Shown: piece by piece, positions 1-13,000 of the stretch
Layout: every line of letters begins with the position of its first letter
Numbering within the stretch: the first letter of the stretch is position 1
DNA from: Typha latifolia
Lineage: Eukaryota > Streptophyta > Magnoliopsida > Poales > Typhaceae
Direction of reading: 5' to 3'
Assembly (NCBI GenBank): GCA_019914945.1
Contig: CM034106.1
Coordinates: forward strand, 3,720,001 to 3,784,000
Length of the DNA stretch: 64,000 bases
Notes under the pieces: generated by a model
Seen by the model: only the letters and a program-made list of their open reading frames with translations
Databases searched by the model: none
Told to the model about the DNA's origin: nothing
Position numbers and translations under genes: made by a program

Positions 1-1385
1 CAATAACTGCATATGTAAAGACATAGCATGGTATACTAAATGCATGTATTAACACTGACACTTCCTACAGTGTCATGACATGTATAATGACTGAAACTAC
101 ATTATTCTAGATTTTGTATAACTCTACTCGCCTAGGGGGTCTACACGGTATGGTAAATCTCGTCAACTAGCCGACTCCTCCGGAATCCCAAAATCCTCCT
201 CACGCGGTGTCAATCCTATTAATTCACGCAAGTAACGCCATACGTAAAATTAGCGAACTAATATAATTAATTATCTTGTTAGCGCATTTATGCTTGACAA
301 ATACATGAGTTGGGATCTCCTAGGGTGAGTCTTATGTTATCCTACAATTCACATGATACTAAATTGTCATTACAACGGATCAGGCTAATTTAATCAGGTG
401 AAAAAGATAAACAGGATTATAGGGTCCAAATGGCTCCAAATAGGCTAGGCTAGAGGCAATGGGTAGGCTCAAAACTAACCCAAAAAGCAAAAGGGCCTCG
501 GTGGGCTAGGGGCCAGCCACAGCCAACCAAGATTGGATTAGTGGGCTGCAGACTGCAGCCCACCAAACATTGGGTTAGTGGGTTGCAGCTTGCAGCCCAC
601 TCGGGTCCAAGGCCAAGTGGCTGCGGCCTACAGCCCACCCGAAACCAGTCCAGACGGGCTGCGACCTGCAACCCACCCACACCCATCTCTTTAGAGCGAG
701 GGAGATAGCAGGGCAAGAGGAAAGCCCAAGGGCGGTGACGATGGCGGCGCGGCACGAGGCCGACGGTGCCGACGGCACAGCACGGGACCGGTAGCACAGC
801 GCGAGGTCGGCGGCGCAGCACGAGGCCGGCGGCACGGCCACGAGACCGATGGGTAAGAAGGGGGAAAAGAAAGGGAAAGAGGGGAGGAGGAGGGCCGACG
901 GCAACGGGCTGCGCTCCATAGTCGGCGGCCATGGAGGCACCTCCTCTCCTCAACGAGGGCCTGAAGCCCAGAGATGGCTTCTCTCCCTCCAACGGGGCTT
1001 CTCGGATCGGCGGCTAGACGCGAGGTCGTCGGCCGTCGTGGGCTCCGACGACGGCGAGGGAGGGGGGTACACTATTGAAATTAATGGCAGGGGGGAGGCT
1101 TACCGGGGGGTTGGTCGGCAGGCTCGATAGCTCTCGGTCCGGCTTCGTCGGCAACCCGCGAGAGAGGGAGAGAGGTAAACGGTGGAGAAGAAAATGGCGC
1201 GGTCCGGGGAGGGGAAGGTGGAGGTTAATGGAGGTGGGGGGGGGGGGGGGAGGTAGCGTGCACGGCAAGGGAAGGGGAAGAAGAGGAGAAGATAGGACGG
1301 GGGTGGTTAGGGGGTGGCAGGCGCCTATGACGCACGCGCTCGGCGCGTGCGTCACGAGATTTTTTTTTTAATTTGCTGTGTTACA
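1..1385 (-). repeat. 3' LTR of the Tekay-like element (partial)
   Basis: This stretch aligns along its whole length with 7588-9048. On the plus strand it ends TGTTACA at 1385, matching the end of the other LTR. It is about 75 bp shorter than the matching part of the right LTR, mainly because it has fewer units of the GC-rich repeat at 541-680. Long ORFs here are read through GC-rich repeat sequence and are not genes. Confidence 0.9.
541..680. repeat. GC-rich palindromic tandem repeat in the left LTR, about 4 units
   Basis: Units of about 38-40 bp each carry a near-palindromic core of the form GTGGGCTGCAG-CTGCAGCCCAC. Four units are visible, starting near 541, 580, 621 and 655. The matching LTR at 8131-8306 has five. 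Each core could form a hairpin in RNA or single-stranded DNA. Confidence 0.8.
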
Positions 1386-1397
1386 ACTGTCCCCAAC
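1386..1397 (-). other. polypurine tract of the Tekay-like element
   Basis: On the minus strand the bases just before the 3' LTR read GTTGGGGACAGT, a G-rich run directly abutting TGTAACA. This is the expected position for the plus-strand primer of reverse transcription. Confidence 0.6.
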
Positions 1398-1420
1398 AAC
1401 AAGAAATTTCGCCCTCGAAA

Positions 1421-2830
1421 TTACGCACCTGAGTCAATAAATAAATGAGGGTAGGTAGACTGAATCTCTTCCTCAGGCTCCCATGTAGCTTCCTCTACTC
1501 CATGGTGCCGCCAAAGGACCTTGACCAAGGGTACGACTCTTCTTCGGAGCGTCTTCACACATCTATCAATGATCTGTACCGGTTGCTCCTCATAGGACAA
1601 GTTCTTCCTCAGCTGGATAGGTTCTTCCCTCAAAGCATGTGACGGGTCATACAGGTACTTCCTCAACACCGACACATGGAATACATTATGAATCTGAGAT
1701 AGCTCTGATGACAAATCCACCCAGTAAGCAACCGATCCTATCCGTGCCAAGATCTCATAAGGGCCTATATATCGAGGGCTCAGCTTGCCCTTTTTCCCAA
1801 CTTGAAATACCCCTTTCCACGGCGAGACCTTGAGGAAGATCTTGTCCCCGACCAGAAACTCTAGATCTTGACGTCGATAGGCAGCATAGCTCTTCTGTCG
1901 ACTCTGGGCAACCTGCAAGTGTTTCCGTACCTTTCGTACTTTGTCCACGGTCTCCTGTATCAGCTCTAAGCTCTCTATCCTCCGTTCCCCCACTTTATCC
2001 CAATTGACAAATGTCCGACATTTCCGTCCATATAAAGCTTCCTAGGGGGCATCCCAATGCTTGGAGTGATGACTTATTATAGGCGAACTCAATTAGGGGA
2101 AGATGTCAGTCCCAACTGAGTTCGAAGTCTGCAACTGAGACACGTAGCATGTCTTCTAAGGTCTGGATCGTCTGCTCTGACTGACCGTCAGTCTGAGGAT
2201 GATAGACAGTGCTGAATTACAATTTGGTACCTAGTGACTTAGCAAAATGATGCCACAGCGTAGAGGTGAACCTAGGGTCACGGTCAGAAGTTATAGAAAC
2301 TGATACCCCATGGCGAGCAAAGATCTGATCCCGGAATAAAGTGGCTCGATGATCCATAGAATCAGTGGTACTGACTGGGAGGAAGTGAGCTGACTTGGTC
2401 AATCGATCCACAATCACCCATATAGAGTCCTTTTTCTTCAAGGTCTTCGGCAGACCCACCACAAAGTCCATAGTGATATGCTCCCACTTCCACTCAGGAA
2501 TAGGTAATGGCCTGAGTGTCCCAGCCGGCCTCTGATGTTCAATTTTGACATGCTGACAAATCAAGCATCGAGCTACCAACTCTGCAATGCTCTTCTTAAA
2601 TCCCGGCCACCAAAAGTATCTACGAACATCATGGTACATCTTCGTCTCCCCAAGGTGCACACTGTAAGATGTCTGGTGAGCTTCCTCCAAAATCTCCCGA
2701 CGAAGTCCGCCCACGTCAGGTACACAAAATCTATCTCCAAACTTCAGGGTTCTCAATCGATCGAGGAAAAAACCCTTTTTACCTGAATCTCGAACTTGCT
2801 GGAGGACTTGTACTAAATGGGGGTCTTATG
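1421..2830 (-). pseudogene. integrase with GPY/F module and chromodomain, Tekay-like, broken
   Basis: An H2C2 zinc-binding region (MYHDVRRYFWWPGF followed by CLICQHV) lies near 2535-2650. The integrase core follows, with MDFVVGLP and SDRDPRF carrying the first two catalytic aspartates, down to 2217. Around 2000-2220 the frame shifts. The C-terminal part, 1421-1993, holds the GPY/F module (SPRYIGPYEILARIG) and a chromodomain ending in VLWRHHGVEEATWEPEEEI. An in-frame TAA lies near 2829. In chromoviruses the chromodomain steers integration to heterochromatin; that role here is inferred from the family. Confidence 0.85.
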
Positions 2831-4397
2831 CCTGTGCAACTCTAATCCTCTCCGCTAGAGTCGGTCTCATAGTTAACTGGGTCAGCAGTCTAGCACCCAC
2901 ATCTTTGGCTATGATGTGCGTGTCCATCTTCTGCAGATCTCATAGGATGTCCTGCTGCTGAGTAATCAAACTAGCCAAGTTCCCTATCGACTTCCTGCTC
3001 AAGGCATCAGCCACCACATTTGCCTTCCTAGGGTGGTAGTTAATAGTGCAGTCATAATCATTCACCGGCTCAAGCCACCTGCGCTGTCTCATGTTCAGCT
3101 CCCTCTGGGTGAATAGGTACTTCAAACTCTTGTGGTCAGTGAAGATCTCGCACTTCTCCCCATAGAGATAATGCCTCCAAATCTTCAGAGCGAACACTAA
3201 CGCTGCTAGCTCCAAGTCGTGGGTAGGGTAGTTCCGCTCATGGTTCTTGAGCTGCCTAGATGCATAAGCGACAACTCCGCCCTCCTACATGAGGACACAG
3301 CCCAAGCTTGAGTATGAAGCATCACAGTAGACCTGGTAGCCTCCTCCACTGTGAGGAACTACAAGGACATGTGCAGATGTAAGTCTCCTCTTCAGCTCTT
3401 GGAAGCTCTCCTCACAATCAGCTGTCCATTCAAAGCACTAATTCTTCTGGGTTAGCTTAGTGAGGGGACTGGCAATTTTCAAAAATCCTCCCACAAAACG
3501 CCGGTAATACCCGGCCAAACCCAAGAAACTACAGACCTCCGAGACAGTACTCGATTGCCTCCAATTGAGGACAGCGGTGATCTTGGATTGATCAACCCGG
3601 ATGCCCTCTCCTGAGACCACATGCCCAAGGAACACCACTTCCTCCAACCAAAATTCACAATTGGAGAACTTAGCAAATAACTTTTCCCTCCTTAGCACCT
3701 GTAGTACCAACCGTAGATGCTCTTCATGCTCCTGCTTTGAGGCAGAGAAAATCAAGATATCATCAATGAAGACCACCATGAACCGATCCAAGAAAGGGCG
3801 GAAGACTCAGTTCATCAAGTCCATGAAGATAGATGGTGCATTGGTCAAGCCGAAAGGCATAACTAGGAACTCATACAATCTGTACCGGGTATAGAAAGTG
3901 GTTTTTGGGACATCCGCTTCCCTAATTCTCAATTGATGATACCCAGATCTCAGATCAATCTTCGAGAAGACACGCGCTCCACGCAATTGATCAAACAGGT
4001 CCTCAATGCGAGGCAATGGATACTTGTTCTTCACAGTCAGCTGGTTCAGTTGCCGATAATCAATGCAAAGGCGGAGGGTACCATCCTTCTTCTTCACAAA
4101 CAAGACTGGAGCGCCCCAAGGGGATGAGCTAGGCCAGATGAGTCCCCTACTTAGCAGGTCATCAATCTGCTCTCTCAGTTCTTCCATCTCCTTCAGAGCC
4201 ATACGGTAAGGTACCTTGGAGACTGGCCCCACCCCCGGAATCAGGTCAATGATGAACTCAACTCCTCTGTCTGGGGAAAGCCCTAGAATATCCTCAGGAA
4301 AAACATCTAGGAACTCCTGCACCACTAGTAAGTCAGTCAGGGTTTGGGTCCTAGCTGACTCGATAGACATGATCGCCACCAACTGTGAACGGTCCAC
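2831..4397 (-). pseudogene. reverse transcriptase and RNase H, Tekay-like, broken by stops
   Basis: Reverse transcriptase runs from 4397 down. Visible are [17 protein letters not shown], the core around [13 protein letters not shown], and the catalytic MVVFIDDIL (family YxDD-type motif as IDD). RNase H follows, with [17 protein letters not shown] and [11 protein letters not shown] at 2940-3215, ending near VVADALSRK. In-frame stops sit at 4398-4400 (TAG), 3807-3809 (TGA), near 3438 (TAG) and near 3287 (TAG). The segments remain in the same frame as gag, so the ancestor probably had one gag-pol reading frame. Confidence 0.9.
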
Positions 4398-6083
4398 CTA
4401 TCGATCCTTACATAATCGACACTCAATGCCATCACTAAGCTGCAAGATGACCTCCTTGCTGTAGCAGTTAATATTGGCATGGTAGGCAGCTAACCAATCC
4501 ATCCCCAAGATTAGGTCAAAGTCCTGCATCTCGAGGGGTAGGAGGTCCGCCTTAAAGTCCCACTCGCCAAAAGTCAAGGTCCAAGAACGATAAACATGGC
4601 GGACTTCCAAAAAGTCTCCAAGTGGGATAGCTATGACTAAGGGCTCCACAAGAGGTCCTGGCGCCACATCCGCATTCTCCAGGAATGATGTAGAAATAAA
4701 AGAATGGGTGGCCCCGGGGTCAAATAAAATCCTAGTGGTGTGTGCAAATAAAGTCATAATACCTGTGGCCACGTCATTGGATGCTTCAGCATCCTGTAGG
4801 GTCATAGCAAAAACCTGGCTGGTACATCCGCCCTGCCCTCTGCTAGGAGGTCCCAATCGTGTGCCCCCACGACCCTTACTCACGGCAGTACTGGCTCCCG
4901 ATGCTCTAGATATAGCAGGTGTGGTACGAGTGGCTAGCGCTCTGCCCAATAGGGGACACTGCGTGCGGATATGCCCAATAACGCGAGCACCAAGGCAGTC
5001 ACGAGATATGTGACCCCTCTTGCCGCAAGCAAAACAAGTTCGACCCTCAGGGGTAGGCGGCCGTGCAAAACCACCACTGCCCGAACTACTCGACACTGCT
5101 GATGACCTCCCTCCACTAATAGAATGTCGAGCCCTACTCGGCCCGCCTGAACCCTGAGGGATGGGTCTACTCGGGGTAGCACTAGATCCTGCACCATCAG
5201 CATAGGGGTGACACCTCAGTCGAAGGAAGGTCCCACCAGAATGGCCCCCATGTGGATGCCCATCAAAGCGGTCGGTACGACCCGCTGCCCGCTCCTGATG
5301 CTGTGAGCGCTCCTCAAGTAAGTCCCTCTCCGCTATCCCCGCACTCTCTACCAGCTCTGTATAAGACAGGTTCTTCTCCATGTTCACCTGCTTGCGGATC
5401 TCAATCCGGAGGCCCATCTTGAACTGATCAACCCTAGCAGTATCGTTAGGTATAACTCTAGGGCAGAAGCAAGACAAGGCATTGAATCTGTCCTCGTACT
5501 GTGCCACGGTCATATCCCCCTGCCTCAACTGGGTAAACTCCCTCGTCAGCTCGAAATGTTGAGATGGAGGGAAATATTTCTGGTCGAAGGAGTCCGAAAA
5601 TGCCCTCCAAGTGATGTACTCCCCAGCAAGGCGATCCGGCATCATGCGCTCAGTGGCCCTCCACCACTCTTCCGCCTCCCCGCGGAGAAGGAAAGTGGCG
5701 AAGGTCACCTGACGACTCTCCGGGCACTCAAAAGCGGTCAAGATCTTCCGCACATCGACCATCCACCTATTAGCTTCCATGGGGTCCGTCGTGCCGCTGA
5801 ATAAAGGGGGCTTAAGCTGCATGAACCGATTCAGCGACCAGGCGGACCCACCTCCAGTCTGCTCGACTGGAGTAAAATGCCCTGACGGTTCCCTCGGTAT
5901 GTGCATCCTAGACATGGCCGCTGTGCGCTCCCGAACTAACTCCTCGATGAGCCTCTCTTGCTATCTGACAAGCTGTCCCAGGGCCTCAATGCTAGCTGAA
6001 GTACCGGCAACTGGTTCGTCAACGGGGGCTGAAGCCCGTCCACGACCAGTCGCACGAACAAACCGAGCACGTCTAGGCGGCAT
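4398..6083 (-). pseudogene. gag and protease of the Tekay-like element
   Basis: The likely start ATG is at 6083, giving MPPRRARFVRATGRG; a TAG at codon 41 (5961-5963) interrupts it, after which the frame is open to 4398. The capsid-like region shows FLLRGEAEEWWRATERM. A CCHC zinc knuckle is visible as CFACGKRGHISRDC near 5020. The protease active site reads ILFDPGATHSFIS, with proline where the family has serine or threonine (D-S/T-G). This may inactivate the protease. Gag packages RNA and the protease cuts the polyprotein in the intact family. Confidence 0.88.
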
Positions 6084-6243
6084 TCCTGGTAAGTTCAACG
6101 CAGTTTAGTTCTTAATTCACAAGTATATCACAAGTCGTGTGTGACTCTATTATTCATTACTCCTAGTTATTCATTATTATTATTCATTTCCTATGTATTT
6201 GGATGATATCTAGGAAGACTTGCCGGATTTATGGTGAACCTAG

Positions 6244-6255
6244 GCTCTGATACCA
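6244..6255 (-). other. primer-binding site, tRNA-iMet type (Tekay-like element)
   Basis: On the minus strand TGGTATCAGAGC lies three bases inside the 5' LTR. It matches the 3' end complement of initiator tRNA-Met used by most plant LTR retrotransposons, and fixes the LTR edge at 6259. Confidence 0.9.
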
Positions 6256-6258
6256 AGT

Positions 6259-9048
6259 TGAAACACTCAAACCTCCAAATACACGTGTAAATCGCGTGGG
6301 TAAATCTCCCCACGTGGTGCATCACATGACCTGTCAGTACAAAGATTTCACAAGGCACACAATAGCACAATTTCACCATAAATAAACTCAACTATAAGAG
6401 TCTGGATACAAGTTCCACAGGCCACAACAAGCCTTCCAAATATACATCCAAAATACAATGCTAAAATCCAAAATACAACATCATCATAACGCCATCGCAG
6501 GGGCTTAATACAACTAACATACATACTGAAAAGGAAAGACAACTACTCCTCGCTACCCGCACCTGCGTCCCCTAGCTCTGAAATAATACCACCACGAGGT
6601 GGTGAGCTTACAGCCCAACGAGTAGGATCCATATAATCTAAAATAATGAAATCACATGTGTATATCCAATGTATGCCCATATTTGCTAACAATAACGATA
6701 TGCTTGTTGAAATGACTTACCACAAATTACTAAATCAATGCAATTGATAAAGATTACCAGTCACTATCCTAGAACATGCTAGTTCGTAAACGTATCATAA
6801 TAAGTTCACACGATATAAAAGCTTAATACAATCTCTTATTCGTACACATCTCAATCATAGGTTTTACATGTATGCATAGCAATAAAATAGCAGTTTAGTC
6901 ATCTCATGTCTACCAAAGCATTAATCATATTTATCATCGCTCACCAAGCTATTCACCACATAGGTAAATACTCTCAAGAAATAATCATCCATCACATAAT
7001 CATCCATCATCTCATACATCGAGGGGGGATATATATACATCTAGCGGTAATGCCACCTACACGTGTATGGTGACACTACAAGTAACCGGTTGTCTGTGGC
7101 CATCAGACTAAGGACCTCGGTCGTAAGCCCATATCTCACTTTCTCTAAATCATCACCGCCCTCAGCAGGAGAATCAGAAACCCTCGGCTCATCAACAGAC
7201 GCCCTAACTCTACGTCGTCGGGTACTGCTAGAGTTATATCCTCGCCTCACAATCATGTTCTTCTATCGTCATAATCGAGTTCTGACTATACAGTGTAACT
7301 ACCTGAATGCCACACAGGCTCCCGACCTCAGGTGTAGGCCGCTAAGTATAGTCATATAAACTACACTCTGCCCTTAACTCTGGGCTGAGTGAGTAAGGGT
7401 ACTGCCTAGTCAGGATTCGATTACTAATGATAGGTGGAAGTGGTGCAGTGTCTATGAGTGTATAAAACATGTCATAGTCATCATAATTGTTACATTCTAC
7501 ATTCACAACAAGTATACATATAGAGCATCATCACACTAATGTTTATGCTATATTAACATTCTCATAATATCACAATGAGCAAATCATCAATAACTGCATA
7601 TGTAAAGACATAGCATGGTATACTAAATGCATGTATTAACACTAACACTTCCTATAGTGTCATGACATGTATAATGACTGAAACTACATTATTCTAGATT
7701 TTGTATAACTCTACTCGCCTAGGGGGTCTCCACGGTATGGTAAATCTCGTCAGCTAGCCGACTCCTCCGGAATTCCAAAATCCTCCTCACGTGGTGTCAA
7801 TCCTATTAATTCACGCAAGTAACGCCATACGTAAGATTAGAGAACTAATAGAATTAATTATCTTATTAGCGCATTTATGCTTGGCAAATACATGAGTCAG
7901 GATCTCCTAGGGCAAGTCTTATGTTATCCTACAATTCATATGATACTAAATTGTCATTACGATGGATCAGACTAATTAAATCAGGTGAAAAAGATAAACA
8001 TGGTTATAGGGTCCAAATGGCCCCAAATAGGCTAAACTAGAGGCAATGGGTAGGCTCAAACCCAACCCAAAAAGCAAGAGGGCCTTGGTGGGTTGGGGGC
8101 CAGCCACAACCAACCAAGGTTAGATTAGTGGGCTGCAGACTGCAGCCCACCCAACATTGGGTTAGTGGGCTGTAGCCTGCAGCCCACTCGGGTCCAAGGC
8201 CAGGTGGGCTGCAGCCTGCAGCCCACCCAAAACCAGTCCAGGTGGGCTGCGGCCTACAGCCCACCCAAGACCAAGTCCAGGTGGGCTGCGGCTTGTAGCC
8301 CACCCACACCCATCTCCCACCCACACCCATCTCCCACCCCCATCTCTTTAGAGGGAGGGAGACAGCAGGGCAAGAGGAAAGCTCGAGGGCGGCGATGCTG
8401 GCGGCGCGGCACGAGGTCAGCGATGCTGGCGGCGCGGCACGAGGTCAGCGACGCAGCGCGAGGCCGGCACACAGCCACGAGACCGACGGGTAAGAAGGGG
8501 GAAAAGAAAGGGAAAGAGGGTTGGAGGAGGGAAAGAGGGGAGGAGGAGGGCCGACGGCAACGGGCCGCGCTCCATGGCCAGCGGCCATGGAGGCACCTCC
8601 TCTCCTCAATGAGGGCCCGAAGCCTAGAGATGGCTTCTCTCCCTCCACCGAGGCTTGTCGGATCGGCAGCTAGACGCGAGGTCGTCGGCCGCCGTGGGCT
8701 CCAACGACGGCGAGTGGGGGGCGGGGGGGTTACACTATTGAAATTAATGGCAGGGGGGAGGCTTACCGGGGGGTTGGTCGGCAGGCTCGGCAGCTCTCAG
8801 TCTGGCTTCGTCGGCAACTCGTGAGAGAGGGAGAGAGGTAAAGAGGTGGAGAAGGAAATGGCGCGGTTTGGGGAGGGGAAGGTGGAGGTTAATAGAGGTG
8901 GGGGGGAGGTAGCGTGCACGGCAAGGGAAGGGGAAGAAGAGGAGAAGAGAGGACGGGGGTGGCTGGGGGGTGGAGGGTGGCAGGCGCCTGTGACACACGT
9001 GCTCGCGTCACGGGATTTTTTTTTTATTTTTTAATTTGCGGTGTTACA
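6259..9048 (-). repeat. 5' LTR of the Tekay-like element, 2.79 kb, complete
   Basis: The plus strand reads TGAAACACTC at 6259 and GTGTTACA at 9041-9048, giving TG...CA termini. It contains GC-rich palindromic units (8131-8306) and a purine-rich stretch near 8820-8960. Its own transcription would run leftward, away from the host gene whose ATG lies 1.0 kb to the right. Confidence 0.92.
8131..8306. repeat. GC-rich palindromic tandem repeat in the right LTR, about 5 units
   Basis: Units start near 8131, 8165, 8204, 8242 and 8281, about 38 bp apart, each with the core GTGGGCTGC-GCAGCCCACCC. The partner LTR has about four, so the array has changed length since insertion. The plus-strand ORF across it (8165-8824) is a by-product of repeat phase. 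Confidence 0.8.
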
Positions 9049-10057
9049 ATATGATTCTATATATTAGTTTGATCAAATATGAACCTAAATTAATCTTTGC
9101 AAAAAGAAAAAGTTCTAATATTGTTTTCATGATATCCTATTGGTGTTAGAATCAATTTCACTATGTTGTGACCTTTGGTTTTTTGGGATTCTAATAACCT
9201 CATAGAATGAGATTTGCGGTGACACGTCAATCACGCACATTTGACAGCTTTACTCGCACATACTCGAATTCTATAGTATTTATGCTCTCTTTTGGATATA
9301 ATTGAAGCTGTCATATTTGAATTTGCGGCATTATAGTAGAATCATTACCAACAACACGCTGTGCATTTAAGTGTGAAAAGACAGTGCAAACTTTGTTATG
9401 CCTTGTGTGATCAATGTATTGATGCACATTCAATGACGCTCCAAGATGCCACTATACAATTAGAAATCGTGGTAGACTTCTTAAGTTTTGATAATAACTA
9501 TTTAAGCCATAATTATTAGAATTGGGTTGGACCAAGTGGTCGCACATATAAACTGGTGAACTGACCATCAAGTCGGTTCAGTTTGATTATAGGATCGAAA
9601 ACACAATTGGCCCGTTAAAAGTCTACGGACCTAGTAGTTCAACTATTTAACCGTGCAACTTAGACGAGATTTTGCAAACCGACTAGGTCGCAAATATTTA
9701 CATTATTATGTTTTTTTTTATCATTCATGAGCACAAATACTAGATAAGAGCTAGGCAAAGAGCTAGGGCCTCACTAAATTCTTTTAGCTAAGAGACAGAC
9801 GGATCTAAGCTCCAAGTCACTCTTCCAAGCAAAACCACCAAACACCCAAATAATATAGACAACAATTTATTTAGAGATAACTTAAACTTATGACCTTATT
9901 GGTACATACATACCTAATTACGAGAGATTGGAAATACAAATTTCCCACGTTCTGGTCAAAGTCTCGGGGAAGACAACCCCTCCACTTCCCTCCACTTCAA
10001 GTCGCCCCCTTTCGCATCCTTCCCCCACCTCGCGAGCCCTTCGCCTTCGTCTCTCCC
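9049..10057 (+). promoter_or_regulatory. upstream flank and probable promoter region of the SOBER1-like gene
   Basis: This is AT-rich sequence between the Tekay LTR and the gene. The last 120 bases before the ATG are rich in C and T, as in many plant 5' leaders, and the start context is CTCCCATGGCG. I could not settle on a TATA box. The part at 9507-9690 resembles the degenerate repeat at 23117-23895. Confidence 0.4.
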
Positions 10058-13000
10058 ATGGCGGACAGCTTCATCCTTTGGCTCCACGGCTTGGGCGACA
10101 GCGGCCCAGCAAACGAGCCCATCACTAACTTCTTCTCGGCTCTCGAATTCAAGAACACCAAGTGGGCCTTCCCCACTGCTCCTTCCGCTCCAGTCACTTG
10201 CAACCGTGAGTCTTTCGCACCAAATCCTTTATCTTTGTTTCTATTTCTCTGAATGTCTCCGTGTATACATTTTTTTTAAAATCTTTGTTGATCTCTTTTT
10301 GGATCCAATGAGAGATTGGTTTGACGGAAAGTTGAAAAGTGTCTGAAAGGTCTAATCGACGGATCTCAAATCGATTTTGAATAATTTAATGCCTAATTCT
10401 TTATGCCCTGGCGATTGCACTGGTCTATGGTGAATTGGACATTTTGGAAAACAAATCAATTCATCATACAACTCCTCCACTGGAAGAAAAGATGTTTTAA
10501 GTTTGATAAACGTAGAGACTGTAAGATGTTGTCAACCACAAAAATAGATAGATTTAACGTAACTGGTATGAAGTCAAACTGGTAATATGATATTTTTTCG
10601 ATTTATCTGGACGGATAACATGCACATTGTGATGATCTGAGTACATTATGGAAGGAAATTTGGGCTTGTCTCTATCTTAGCAATTACATTAAATTGCAAA
10701 TAAATAGAGGCTATCTGTAACATTAACAAACTAAATTTAGCAGTCAATACAAATAGACATGCAAAATCAAATTCCACAGTAAAGCAATTTTCTTGCAATT
10801 CATTGAAGGAAACTCTGATGTTTGCTAATGCAAAACTAGCTTTTTTGTACCCCCGTGACTGTTTGATACTCCTTGGCATTTGGAATTGTGATGACTTTTT
10901 CTTCATGGATTGCGTGAAGCATTGGATGATAGCAGCCTTGCACCGTGCAGGATTTGCTCCGGAATTGTTCTTCTTCATTGGTTATTTTGCTGTGGAGAAC
11001 AAAAGCCATACTTCTTATAATTTTGGTCCAACAATGATGCTTGAACCTTAAATCAACACAATTAGCTCATTTCTGCCTATGCTTTAGTTATCTTCTGCTG
11101 TTACAAGATGCAAAGTCTTCTAGAATAGATGCTTATTATATAAATGTTTTAGGTTTTACAGCAGATCTTTAGTAGGATTTCCTGATTTTGTATAAATGAT
11201 CTCTAAAAAGCGTAAGCTGTAGTTAACTTATGAGTTTGGAAGTTTGGTGAACTTCTAAGGGAAATTTCTTTTAGATATTCAGATTTGGTAAGATTAATAA
11301 TCTCAAACCAGCATTTGTTATTGCAAATCAAGATTTGGTAAGATTAATAATCTCAAACCAGCATTTGTTATTACAAATCAAGGATTGCCGTACTGAGGCT
11401 GGTAATGGTAAGGGCAGGCATGTTTTTCCTGTCCCTTTTCACTTTAATTTGTGCAATGAAGATTATATATTCATATGTATATTGCATAAGAGACACTATT
11501 GCTTGTTTTTCATTCATAAACACTCTTTCTCCTATTCTGCAAATGGAAGATCATTTCTAACCTTGAAACTTTGGATCAGAGTTGGTTCAGGATTGCTGTA
11601 ATTTGTATAAAATGAGCCTTGAAAAGATAAGCCCTCAATTTTCATCAATTGTAGTTTTTTATGCATTTTATATTTGAGCTTATCAAATTTCAAATAATGA
11701 ACTGGAGATTAATTTTGCCCCAATTTTATGGAAAATTTCACTCTAAATCTAGAGACTTTTGGATGAGCTAACATATTAGAAGATATGAGCACTTAGTGTG
11801 ATGGTAAGGCTATCCTCTTGAACCCTTGTAGCATACGTTTGGGTTATGAAAGTAGCTTCTCTAGTAATGAATGTAAGGTTTGTCAAATTTTGCCCCCTCG
11901 ATTAATGTTACTGGGACCCTCCTTTATGGTGTTGTTGTTGAAAGTTTCTTCTATTAGTATATAAGCTGCTTCGGTTGTGTCACCCCAATTTCTGTCGGAT
12001 TGGATGTTTCCTAACCGATAATATATTCATTAATTTATCCTTAGACCCTGAGTTTCCTTGTACAACTTGCAAATTCCAAAAGAATAACAATAGGCCTTCT
12101 TTTGTGTCTGTTTCTCAAGTAAGCATCATAATCTTTAGTGAAAATTCCATCACATTTTTTTAGGCCAAGTATATTTGGACTTGTAAATCTGTAATTTAAA
12201 TATGATTGTGAGAGATAGCTTATATCATGATTACTTGCAATTGTATCTAGGTTGTTTATCTTTGTCCACTTTAGTTTCATCTTTGCAATAAGGAAGAATC
12301 CCTCTGCATGTTCTTGCGAAACTTTCAGCCATATTTGAAAAATATCCTATTCTCTCTTTGCTTCTTGCAAGCTGAATAAGGTTCGTTTTTCGAGTTTTTG
12401 GATGACGAGCACTACTACAGATCCCCTCAAATATGCTGACAACTGATATGGTCGGGGATAGAGAGAAAATCACGTAAAATATTAGTAGCAGAAGGGGCCC
12501 ATTTAACCTTTTCAACCCTACCATGACAGACACCCAGATGTCTGCAGGCATTTAGGTCCTTTTTCGTGTCTAAAGCATTTCCATGCACAAGAGACATTGC
12601 CAACTGAAGCAGAAAATGAAAAAGTTTTCAGATATTATTGCTGATTGTTTGCAACATATATGGGATGTGAAAGAGCTGATCTTTCTAATGGTCTCACCTT
12701 GTAGGTGGTGCTATTATGCATTCATGGTTCGACATTTCGAATTCACCAATTACTTCGGTAAGTTATTTTTTTGTGATATTGTTCCACTTTATTGTACACA
12801 TGGCTGTCAGTAACAAATGTTCGATTTTCGCGTTGCCATTTTTATGAGGTTTAGATAATCCAATTTTCAGTGAGATTACTTTTATTTTTACTGAATCACT
12901 TTCATTAGTTGAAGCAGGCTCATCAAGAGTTGTGGCAGTGAAGGATTTTGCAGTTATTCTTATGAACAAGCTGAGTCAAGTCAGATAAAATTGATAAAAA

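Larger units (their letters stand above)
1..9048 (-). mobile_element. Ty3/gypsy chromovirus, Tekay/Del type, decayed, cut by the window start
   Basis: Reading the minus strand, the order is 5' LTR (6259-9048), tRNA-Met primer site, gag with zinc knuckle, protease, reverse transcriptase, RNase H, integrase with GPY/F module and chromodomain, polypurine tract, and 3' LTR (1-1385, continuing outside the window). This order and the C-terminal chromodomain define chromoviruses; the long LTR beginning TGTAACA and the chromodomain style fit Tekay/Del. At least five in-frame stops and one frameshift break the polyprotein, so it is not autonomous. The first 240 aligned bases of the two LTRs differ at six positions by eye, so insertion is not very recent. 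The target duplication cannot be tested because the left end is missing. Confidence 0.9.

Noticed and set aside
8165..8824. Plus-strand ORF of 219 aa (and the like at 450-1371)
   Set aside because: Lies wholly in the Tekay LTR, built from GC-rich tandem repeats, and is not kept at equal length in the partner LTR.
9890..10252. A longer start for the SOBER1-like gene at 9890
   Set aside because: The added N-terminus is unlike the family; the ATG at 10058 gives the usual MADSFILWLHGLG start and residue numbering that matches Arabidopsis relatives.
10646..10978. Minus-strand ORF in intron 1
   Set aside because: AT-rich intronic sequence, no recognisable domain, no promoter or splice support.
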